Shown piece by piece: positions 1 through 6,239 of a stretch of 49,488 bases of DNA. A program made the translations under genes and the position numbers. How positions within the stretch are numbered: the first letter of the stretch is position 1; every line of letters starts with the position of its first letter. Origin of the DNA: an uncultured Clostridia bacterium (GTDB taxonomy: Bacteria; Bacillota; Clostridia; Lachnospirales; Lachnospiraceae). The notes below the pieces were generated by a model. That model was given only the letters and a program-made list of their open reading frames with translations. It was not told the origin of the DNA and did no database searches. The stretch lies in assembly GCA_945915235.1 (NCBI GenBank), contig CAMEEX010000004.1:1-49488 (forward strand), in the 5' to 3' direction.

Positions 1-25
1 CGGAATTTGTAGGAGGAAATTTTTA

Positions 26-562
26 ATGAATATTACAGTTTATCTTGGTGCAAATGAAGGAAACGACCCGTGTTTACGAAAAGCAGTTGATGAATTGGGG
101 ACATGGATTGGAAACAGTGGAAACGCACTTGTTTACGGTGGTTCTAAAAGTGGTTTAATGGGAGCATTGGCAGACAGTGTGTTGGAGGCAGGCGGTAATG
201 TTACGGGTGTTGAGCCGAATTTTTTTATTGAAAATGAGTTTCAACATGATGGACTGACAAAACTGATTGTGACTAAGGATATGTCTGAGAGAAAAAACAA
301 AATGATTGAGTTAGGAGAAGCCTTTATTGCCTTCCCCGGCGGCACGGGAACACTGGAGGAAATTGCAGAGGTAATGTCGAAGGTGTCTTTGAAACATCTG
401 GATGCACCTTGCATTCTCTACAACCTGAACGGTTACTACGATGATTTGAAAGCACTTCTAAATCATATGATTGAAAAAGGACTATCTTCCAACGAGCGAC
501 AGGAGGGAATCTATTTTGTTGAAAATCTGGATGATATAAAGCGAATCTTGAGACTGGCATAA
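26..562 (+). CDS. LOG family protein (TIGR00730-type Rossmann fold)
   Basis: The 178-residue product belongs to the LOG family. Characterised members release free cytokinin-type bases from nucleoside 5'-monophosphates, and many bacterial members act as nucleotide phosphoribohydrolases. The family signature PGGTGTLEEIAEV is present near residues 105-117, and an N-terminal Rossmann start (YLGANEG) and the GGSKSGLMG loop near residue 40 are visible. Length is normal for the family. An AGGAGG site lies about 9 bases before the ATG, which fixes the start. It is the only clearly intact gene in the first 1.4 kb. The cytosolic enzyme role is inferred from the family; the true substrate here is unknown. 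Confidence 0.88.
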   Translation: MNITVYLGANEGNDPCLRKAVDELGTWIGNSGNALVYGGSKSGLMGALADSVLEAGGNVTGVEPNFFIENEFQHDGLTKLIVTKDMSERKNKMIELGEAFIAFPGGTGTLEEIAEVMSKVSLKHLDAPCILYNLNGYYDDLKALLNHMIEKGLSSNERQEGIYFVENLDDIKRILRLA

Positions 563-788
563 CTTTATGTTTGCACAGTAAAATGGTGTTGCATTAGCGA
601 AGGACAGAGCACGACAAATTCAAGTTTGTAGAGGAGTAGAGCAGGCTTGACCATCCTAATTTAAGTAGGCTTTTGCTTGAAAATAGACAATATCGGTTCG
701 GTTGCAAGCAGAAAAACAACACCTGCCAAAAGAAGTCCAAAGAAGCGAGATAAATATTTTTATACTATTATTAAAAAGGGAAAGAAAC
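563..788. other. Intergenic stretch without a recognised gene
   Basis: This 226-base stretch between the LOG gene and the truncated kinase has no ORF that I recognise and no convincing terminator. A TATACT at about 761-766 could serve as a -10 element for the kinase fragment, but no good -35 is seen at the right distance. It may contain non-coding remnants of lost sequence, like the region that follows. Confidence 0.4.
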
Positions 789-1046
789 ATGTCAACAGGA
801 ATAATGATTATTGGTCCGTCCGGAAGCGGAAAGACAACGCTGGGGAAAGCTGTTGCTGCGAAATTGGGATATCCATATTTTGATGTGGACGATTACATAT
901 GGAAACAGAATACAGTTGAACCATATACACAAATGTATACAAGGGAAGAAAAGATAAGTAGATTAAGCCATGATATTGAACCTTATGAACATTTTGTAAT
1001 GGCAGGTTCAATGAGTTCTTTTCACTACGCATTTGATGACAAATAA
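789..1046 (+). pseudogene. Truncated P-loop nucleoside/adenylate-kinase-like protein (N-terminal fragment)
   Basis: The fragment encodes 85 residues starting at an ATG preceded by an AAAGGGAAAG ribosome site. The longer ORF-track start at 702 has no such site. A Walker A loop (GPSGSGKTT) sits near residue 9 and is followed by a kinase-like segment (GYPYFDVDDYIW). Full-length relatives continue for roughly another 90 residues with the lid and base-binding region. Here the frame stops just after FVMAGSMSSFHYAFDDK, and the next codons in the same frame resemble a different family (see 1047-1235). The fragment lacks everything needed for phosphotransfer beyond the P-loop. I infer a gene broken by deletion or recombination, not a functional small protein. 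Confidence 0.75.
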
Positions 1047-1235
1047 AAAAGTGATTTAGATAATTCCTTGATTGGATTAATTCTGTGTAAAGATAAAAAT
1101 AAAATAGTGGCGGAATATGCACTTAAGGATATGACAAAGCCAATAGGTGTTTCAGAGTACAAATTGATGGATGTCTTACCGGAAGAACTACAAAAAATGT
1201 TACCATCAGTTGAGAATATTGAAACAAGGGTATAA
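1047..1235 (+). pseudogene. C-terminal remnant of a YhcG/DUF1016 (PDDEXK nuclease) protein
   Basis: Reading on in the same frame after the kinase stop gives 62 codons with no start, ending in TAA. The product contains IGLILCKDKNKIVAEYAL and KPIGVSEYKL, then LPEELQKMLPS. From memory these match the conserved C-terminus of YhcG/DUF1016 proteins, which carry a PDDEXK nuclease fold and are often near restriction-modification genes. The DDK-stop-KSD junction could be a family DDKLKSD-like sequence in which a TTA leucine codon became TAA. No N-terminal part of the gene exists in the window. This is a relic and probably not translated. Confidence 0.65.
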
Positions 1236-1330
1236 AAAAATATGATTGCGAATAGTTGTGCATGTGTGCATGCACAATTTGGAAGGTTAAATAAATTGAA
1301 TATTAAAATTCATTGCTGGAGGAAAAAACT

Positions 1331-1447
1331 ATGCATTTTACATATTGTCCGTATTGTGGAAGTAAACTCATCAGCAAAGAGATTGGCGATGAGGGGAATA
1401 TTCCGTTTTGCGATAGCTGTAATGTACCTTTATGTGATAGAAAATGA
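1331..1447 (+). pseudogene. 38-codon stub of a zinc-ribbon NUDIX hydrolase
   Basis: This ORF is too short for the supplied track. It has a strong CTGGAGG ribosome site 9 bases before the ATG. The product begins MHFTYCPYCGSKLISKEIG and carries two CxxC knuckles (CPYC, CDSC), the zinc ribbon that precedes the catalytic domain in NudC-like NUDIX hydrolases. It ends after VPLCDRK, where full proteins continue into the NUDIX fold. No NUDIX box (GX5EX7REUXEEXGU) follows in any frame. It may still be translated as a tiny zinc-binding peptide, but the simplest reading is a truncated gene. Confidence 0.65.
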
Positions 1448-1503
1448 ATAGGTGCGGATTGTGAATTTATTGGCATTTGGCTGGATGTAGGGAGGAAAAT
1501 GTT

Positions 1504-2337
1504 ATGAAGCATGAAAACTTTAACATGAAGGAGCATGGCTTTGTGGGGCATTTAGCGGAGCCGGATGAGGAAAGTGAGAAGGCTGTTATTGTGATAATGG
1601 GCGGTGAACAGAGCCTGCTTCCCGGAATTAAATTCGCCGAGCGGTTTGCAGATTACGGAATCACAGGGCTGGCTGTTTCACTGTTCGGGGCGGAGGGACT
1701 GCCGGAGGGAATCAACGAAGTGCCGTTGGATATGTTCGTCCCTGCGGTTCTGGTGGCGCAGTATATCGGAGGAATGGAGAATCTCATTATGGTTTCGCCA
1801 ACACATGTGCCGTTCGAGGGGACTATGCCGGACAAAAAGACCATGACCGGCAAGAGCATTGTGACCTTTCATGGTGAGGAGATTCCGTTTGTACATACTG
1901 ATTTCGCAAGCGTAAAGCTGTCTAAATACTACAAGCACCCGGACGTCAGCCACCGCGTCACCGGAATGTGGATTGCCTATTACAATACCTATCAGGACAA
2001 GGCTGCCGAGAGGGCGGCGTGGCTTCATTTGGAAAAAAGCAATGCGCGGATTCTATTGATAGCAGGGGCTGCGGATGAGGCGTGGCCGGCAGAATACTCA
2101 GTCAATGCTTTAAAGAAATATCTGGATGACTTGTCCTACGAAAAAGATGTGAAGGTGATTGTCTACCCGCACGGAAGTCATCTTAATGGTCTTATGCCTA
2201 ACAGACAGAGGGAAAAGAGGCTGTACAGGATGCTTCTGTTGACCGGGCTTATGTATAAGACATTTGGAAAATGCCGGAAAGAAAAGTATTTTGATAACAC
2301 GGAGAGGGAAGTCATAGACTGGATAGTTAATAGCTGA
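1504..2337 (+). CDS. BAAT C-terminal-type alpha/beta hydrolase with apparent loss of the nucleophile elbow
   Basis: The product has 277 residues. It resembles the acyl-CoA thioester hydrolase / bile acid-CoA:amino acid N-acyltransferase C-terminal domain family: MGGEQSLLPG near residue 32, VSPTHVPFEGT near 97, a likely catalytic aspartate in AADEAWP (about 191) and histidine in YPHGSHLNG (223 or 226). In relatives a strand and a GxSxG nucleophile elbow lie between PLDMFVPA and LVAQYIGG. Here the two motifs are directly joined at about residue 82, so some 25-30 residues including the serine or cysteine seem to be missing in frame. The ATG at 1504 follows a GGGAGG site and is preferred over the TTG at 1477. 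The gene is intact as an ORF but is probably catalytically dead. Confidence 0.7.
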   Translation: MKHENFNMKEHGFVGHLAEPDEESEKAVIVIMGGEQSLLPGIKFAERFADYGITGLAVSLFGAEGLPEGINEVPLDMFVPAVLVAQYIGGMENLIMVSPTHVPFEGTMPDKKTMTGKSIVTFHGEEIPFVHTDFASVKLSKYYKHPDVSHRVTGMWIAYYNTYQDKAAERAAWLHLEKSNARILLIAGAADEAWPAEYSVNALKKYLDDLSYEKDVKVIVYPHGSHLNGLMPNRQREKRLYRMLLLTGLMYKTFGKCRKEKYFDNTEREVIDWIVNS

Positions 2338-2378
2338 ATAAAGAATAAAATAAATATGATGTTTTAGCAAATAAAAAC

Positions 2379-2407
2379 TTTCATGTTGCACTATAAAAGA
2401 GTATAAT
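2379..2407 (+). promoter_or_regulatory. Probable promoter of the glucokinase gene
   Basis: A consensus -10 TATAAT lies at 2402-2407, 28 bases before the start codon. The -35 is weak (TTTCAT at about 2379-2384); a TTGCAC at 2386 is too close to pair with this -10. An AGGAGG ribosome site follows. Confidence 0.45.
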
Positions 2408-2434
2408 AGCATTAAAAATACAGGAGGATTAGGT

Positions 2435-3370
2435 ATGATTTGTTTTGGAGTTGATATTGGTGGGACTACAGTCAAGCTAGGCATGTTTAATGAGGCGGGG
2501 GAGCTTCTTGAAAAGTGGGAGATTCCCACAAGAAAGGAGAATGCAGGCGCTAATATAGTATTTGATATCTGCACATCCATGGACAAGCACCTTGCCGATG
2601 CGGGATATAAGGTAGATGATGTCAAGGGCGTGGGAGTAGGCGTTCCGGGTCCTGTTATGAAGGACGGAACAGTTAACGGCTGTGTAAATCTTGGCTGGGG
2701 AGTGTTTAATATTGAAAGAGCATTTTCAGACAGCTTTCATGGCGTTCCTTGTAAGGCAGGAAATGACGCGAATGTCGCTGCGCTTGGCGAATATTTCAAG
2801 GGTGGCGGAAGAGGTTATTCCGACATGCTTATGGTTACACTTGGCACAGGCGTTGGCGGTGGTGTCATTCTTGACGGAAAGATTGTTGCCGGGGCAGCAG
2901 GCGGCGCAGGTGAGATTGGACACATGCCGGTAGCACCGGGAAATACAGAGGTCTGCAACTGCGGCAAGAATGATTGTCTTGAGCTTGTGGCAAGCGCGAC
3001 AGGAATTGTTCGTGAGGCTAAGAAGGCTATGAAGAATACGGACATTCCTACACCTCTTCGCGATATGACTGATATCACAGCAAAGGATGTAATTGACCTT
3101 GCAAAGACAGGTGATAAGCTTGCACTCTCAGTTATGGACATTATGGGTGACGCACTTGCAAGAGCAATCGCCAACGTAGCATGCACAATCAATATGGAAG
3201 CTGTTGTAATCGGCGGTGGGGTGAGCAAGGCGGGAGCGTTCCTTCTTGATTTCATTGAGGAGAAGTTTAAGAAGGTTGTGTTCAGACCATGCGGCAATGT
3301 GAAGTTCATCATGGCGGAGCTGGGAAATGATGGCGGAATATATGGTGCGGCGGCGCTTATTCTTGGGTAA
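2435..3370 (+). CDS. ROK-family glucokinase
   Basis: The 311-residue protein phosphorylates glucose with ATP to glucose 6-phosphate in the cytosol; the glucose preference is inferred from the family type. It starts with the ATP-binding phosphate-1 motif GVDIGGTTVKLG. It then shows the ROK substrate loop GVPGPV, GNDANVAALGE, GTGVGGGVI, and the ROK zinc-binding pattern CNCGKNDCLE near residue 175. Length is typical. ACAGGAGG precedes the ATG at normal spacing. It has its own promoter and a terminator follows, so it appears monocistronic. It could take glucose released inside the cell by the sugar importer or glucan-degrading enzymes of this window. An alternative is another hexose or N-acetylhexosamine kinase of the same family. 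Confidence 0.9.
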   Translation: MICFGVDIGGTTVKLGMFNEAGELLEKWEIPTRKENAGANIVFDICTSMDKHLADAGYKVDDVKGVGVGVPGPVMKDGTVNGCVNLGWGVFNIERAFSDSFHGVPCKAGNDANVAALGEYFKGGGRGYSDMLMVTLGTGVGGGVILDGKIVAGAAGGAGEIGHMPVAPGNTEVCNCGKNDCLELVASATGIVREAKKAMKNTDIPTPLRDMTDITAKDVIDLAKTGDKLALSVMDIMGDALARAIANVACTINMEAVVIGGGVSKAGAFLLDFIEEKFKKVVFRPCGNVKFIMAELGNDGGIYGAAALILG

Positions 3371-3395
3371 CAAAAAGAGGTATGATTATACATTA

Positions 3396-3423
3396 GGGTA
3401 CTTGGTGATGCAAGTACTCTTTT
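3396..3423 (+). terminator. Rho-independent terminator after glucokinase
   Basis: GGGTACTTG and CAAGTACTC form a 9-bp stem (one G-U pair) around a GTGATG loop, followed directly by TTTT. It sits 25 bases after the glucokinase stop. Confidence 0.75.
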
Positions 3424-3491
3424 AAAGTTAGGACAAGTTGGAAATAAATAAATGAGCTAAAAATATGTTTTGGCAATGAGAGGATATTTTA

Positions 3492-3947
3492 ATGATATTA
3501 CTTCATATAAATGACAATATAAAAAGACAGCAGATATTAAGCCTATGTCACAGACTCAACCATCAGGTGAAATTATTTGATGAAAATGACGTGGAGGCAA
3601 CGGTGGGTGAACTTACCGGGATAAAGAAATCCAAAGACAAAGAGCAGGCGAATGACATAAATAGTGGTAGTTCAATTGACCGGCAAAACAAAGCGGACGT
3701 GAATAATCACGGCAGGGGAGGGACATTTCTCAGCCGTAGCAAGGAAGGACATTTGCCGGACTGTATCATTTTTTCGGATATATCCAATCTGGAGATGGAT
3801 ATATTTCTTGCAGAATATAAGAAGCGTGGAATTGAGCCAACTCCAATGAAGGCGACTGTCACAGTCTACAATATTGACTGGAGCATAGATAAGCTTATTG
3901 AAGAGCTTAAAAGGGAGCAGATAGCGATAATTATGCGCGGAAGGTGA
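3492..3947 (+). CDS. DUF3783 family protein
   Basis: This 151-residue soluble protein matches the small DUF3783 family in layout. The N-terminal half is MILLHINDN... with VGELTGI near residue 40. The C-terminal half has CIIFSDISNLEMDIFLAEYKK, followed by TPMKATVTVYNIDWSI and a helix ending the protein. Between the halves is a hydrophilic low-complexity linker rich in K, N, S and G (about residues 45-85) that looks disordered. The ribosome site is weak (GAGGAT). The stop is only 13 bases before apbE, so the two probably share a transcript. The family has no established function, and no catalytic motif is visible. Confidence 0.65.
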   Translation: MILLHINDNIKRQQILSLCHRLNHQVKLFDENDVEATVGELTGIKKSKDKEQANDINSGSSIDRQNKADVNNHGRGGTFLSRSKEGHLPDCIIFSDISNLEMDIFLAEYKKRGIEPTPMKATVTVYNIDWSIDKLIEELKREQIAIIMRGR

Positions 3948-3960
3948 TAAGGCGGAGACA

Positions 3961-5091
3961 ATGCCGGCGGTATGTATGGATATCCAATATTATTTTATTA
4001 CAAGAAATTTATATAAAAGAATGCCATCAATAGTATTATTTATATTTTTTCTGCCCCTCATTTTAATGTGCAATGGCTGTTCTGCCGATAGTCAGGCATC
4101 GGTGAGTTTCTACGCCATGGACACGATTATGCAGATTACCTGCTATGGAAAGGACGCACAGGCGGCGGCAAGTGCGGCGCAGGCTGAGATAATGCGGCTT
4201 GATGAGCTTCTCTCCATAGGAAATGGAAACAGTGAGGTTAGCCTTATAAATAAAAACGGAGGCGGAATATTGAGCGCGGATGTGTCAGCGCTTGCGGAGT
4301 ACGCACTTTTGCTGTACCGCATGACAGATGGAGCTTATGATATGACCATTCTGCCTGTTATGGAGCTGTGGGGATTTACCTCCGGAGATTATTCGGTTCC
4401 GGATGATGAGTCATTGAAAAATACGCTGAGATTGTGTGACAGTGGTATGGTTACATATATGCGGGTATCAGATAATACAACTACAGATAAATATATGCTT
4501 GAACTTTCAGATGACCAGGGCATAGATTTTGGTGGACTTGCGAAGGGGTATGCTTCGGACAGGCTGGTTGATATTTTTGACGGATGCAATATAAAATCAG
4601 CATATTTTTCACTTGGCGGAAATGTGTACTGCTACCACAGGAAAACAGATGGAAGCGACTGGAATATAGCAATCGAAAACCCGTTGGGGACGGCAGATTA
4701 TCTTGGTGCAGTCCGCGTTCACGATAAGGCGGTTGTGACATCAGGCGGCTACGAGCGCTATTTTGAGCAGGACGGAAAAAGGTATCACCACATTATTGAC
4801 CCGGCTACAGGGTATCCGGCAGAGAGTGGTCTTATATCGGTAACGGTTGTGAGCGGGGATGGGATACTTGCGGATGGGTTATCGACAGCGTGCTTTGTCA
4901 TGGGACTTGATGAAAGCATAGGACTCTGGAGAGCCTATGGAGCCGGTGGAACATTCGAGGGAAGGATGATTGCACCGTTCGACCTGATTATGATGGCGGA
5001 TGATGGTGATGTCTATGTGACACAGGGGATTGTACAAAATTTCAGTTCGGGGTATGATGTTCATATAGTTGAGAAGGAGGATAAAAAATGA
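3961..5091 (+). CDS. apbE: FAD:protein FMN transferase (ApbE), lipoprotein
   Basis: ApbE transfers FMN from FAD to threonine residues of exported flavoproteins such as RnfG, RnfD and NqrC, outside the cytoplasmic membrane. The 376-residue ORF has a hydrophobic leader ending in a lipobox-like LMCNGC. It then shows the expected motifs: YAMDTIM, the substrate segment DFGGLAKGYASDRLV, SLGGNVYCY, VVTSGGYERYF, HIIDPATGYP and ADGLSTACFVMG. The start is uncertain. The ATG at 3961 follows a GGCGGAG-like site, while an internal ATG at 4021 would give a more typical signal peptide but has no ribosome site. No Rnf or Nqr genes lie in the window, so its targets are elsewhere. Confidence 0.9.
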   Translation: MPAVCMDIQYYFITRNLYKRMPSIVLFIFFLPLILMCNGCSADSQASVSFYAMDTIMQITCYGKDAQAAASAAQAEIMRLDELLSIGNGNSEVSLINKNGGGILSADVSALAEYALLLYRMTDGAYDMTILPVMELWGFTSGDYSVPDDESLKNTLRLCDSGMVTYMRVSDNTTTDKYMLELSDDQGIDFGGLAKGYASDRLVDIFDGCNIKSAYFSLGGNVYCYHRKTDGSDWNIAIENPLGTADYLGAVRVHDKAVVTSGGYERYFEQDGKRYHHIIDPATGYPAESGLISVTVVSGDGILADGLSTACFVMGLDESIGLWRAYGAGGTFEGRMIAPFDLIMMADDGDVYVTQGIVQNFSSGYDVHIVEKEDKK

Positions 5092-5198
5092 GTTGTCTTG
5101 GGTATGATAACAAAAAGACTGAACAATCAAGGCTGTCTCTGCCTGTACTCTCTGGGTGTCATCCTATATTTTTTCTTGAACATCCTGTTAAAATATGA
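5088..5198 (+). CDS. Possible 36-codon ORF overlapping the apbE stop (remnant or leader)
   Basis: An ATG overlaps the apbE stop as ATGA and has a near-perfect AAGGAGG site 7 bases upstream, a signal usually seen at translationally coupled genes. The frame encodes a short unrecognised peptide (MSCLGYDNKKTEQSRLS...) and then runs antisense into the end of the araC gene before stopping. It may be the 5' stub of a lost downstream gene. Nothing beyond the start signal supports a functional product. Confidence 0.3.
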   Translation: MSCLGYDNKKTEQSRLSLPVLSGCHPIFFLEHPVKI

Positions 5199-6005
5199 CA
5201 GATTTTCAAACCCACATTCTGCCGCAATGTCAAGCACAGCTTTGTGGGTTTCTATAAGCTCCTTTGAGGCGAGGGTCAGGCGGTAGTCGTTTAGGTATGC
5301 CGTGAAAGGCATTCCCATGGTCTGCTTAAAGAAGCGCATGAAATGTGATGATGAGAAACAGCACAGCGCGGCCATCTCATCAATGGTTATTGTGTCCGCG
5401 AAGTTCTTCTCCACATGGCGAAGAACCGCCTTCAATTTTTCGATATTGTCATTGGACTTAGCTGCGGCGGCGGGCTTGCAGTCTGAGAAGAGGGCTGAGA
5501 AAAAGCAGAAAAGGTAGCCCTTTACGGCAATCTCATATGCCGGCAGGCGGTCGCGGCAGCAGTCATCCGCCATGTCCAGAAAGTGCGCGGCATCGGCGTA
5601 TTTCTTGCAGGTGTCGGGCGAGATGAGGTCAGGAAAATCAAGTTCACCGTTGGAAAGCGGTGTAAAGTATTCGCTGTACATCCGCTCAGGAAGCCTTGAT
5701 GAGAGAAATTCCATGTCAAATATAATGTTCTCATATTCCATCCGCACATTTGGAAAGCTTCTGATAGAGTGAAGCCGCCCCGGCAGTATGAACACGATAT
5801 CTCCCGCGTTTACTGTTATGTCGTGCAGGTCGACGCTGACAATCCCGCGCCCTTTTTTAATATAGATGATTTCGGCGTCGTCGTGCCAGTGTACAGCCAC
5901 GCTCTCGAAATCCAGAGGAATTGTGCAGAGATAGGTGTTGTACGGAAAGCCCGCACTCGTGTGTGATTTATTCTCGTGGAAATTTTCATAATTACCGCCG
6001 TTCAT
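5127..6005 (-). CDS. AraC-family transcriptional regulator
   Basis: The 292-residue protein has an N-terminal cupin-like sensor domain (VHWHDDAEIIYIKKG, then VNAGDIVFILPGRLHSI). The C-terminal AraC DNA-binding domain contains two helix-turn-helix units: MAALCCFSSSHFMRFFKQ, and AAECGFENLSYFNRMFKKKY followed by MTPREYR. Such proteins usually sense a sugar or other small metabolite and activate nearby genes. The start has a GGGGAGGA site on the minus strand. It is transcribed divergently from glycogen phosphorylase across a 234-base AT-rich gap with two copies of a 13-base repeat, so control of itself and glgP is plausible but inferred. It runs convergently into apbE. Confidence 0.88.
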   Translation of the reverse strand: MNGGNYENFHENKSHTSAGFPYNTYLCTIPLDFESVAVHWHDDAEIIYIKKGRGIVSVDLHDITVNAGDIVFILPGRLHSIRSFPNVRMEYENIIFDMEFLSSRLPERMYSEYFTPLSNGELDFPDLISPDTCKKYADAAHFLDMADDCCRDRLPAYEIAVKGYLFCFFSALFSDCKPAAAAKSNDNIEKLKAVLRHVEKNFADTITIDEMAALCCFSSSHFMRFFKQTMGMPFTAYLNDYRLTLASKELIETHKAVLDIAAECGFENLSYFNRMFKKKYRMTPREYRQRQP

Positions 6006-6051
6006 GGAAGTCCTCCCCGTATTGAATGATAGAATTGTACCACTTTATGCC

Positions 6052-6096
6052 ATTATAATGCAAGAATTATACATGAAAATAAGATTATAATGCAAG
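6052..6096. promoter_or_regulatory. 13-bp direct repeats containing the araC -10 (candidate regulator sites)
   Basis: ATTATAATGCAAG occurs at 6052-6064 and again at 6084-6096, exactly 32 bases apart (about three helix turns). Read on the minus strand each copy is CTTGCATTATAAT. The copy nearer araC includes a TATAAT with an upstream TTTTCA at 16-base spacing, so it is a plausible araC -10. Direct repeats on one face of the helix are typical of AraC-family operators. Confidence 0.5.
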
Positions 6097-6239
6097 CATA
6101 ACATATAAAAAGAACATTTTAGGCATGACAATATAATAACGCTGAATTTACCGACATTTTCGTTAATAATGTTAATAATAGTGAGTGGTTTATCAGCATC
6201 ACAATTTTTGGGGCGGCAGCCCGGAAAGGTTTGGTTATC

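Noticed and set aside
1242-1451. 69-codon ORF overlapping the NUDIX stub
   Set aside because: Its start lacks a ribosome site, whereas the other frame at 1331 has a strong site and recognisable zinc knuckles.
2815-3393. 192-codon minus-strand ORF in the glucokinase gene
   Set aside because: Antisense shadow of an unambiguous ROK kinase.
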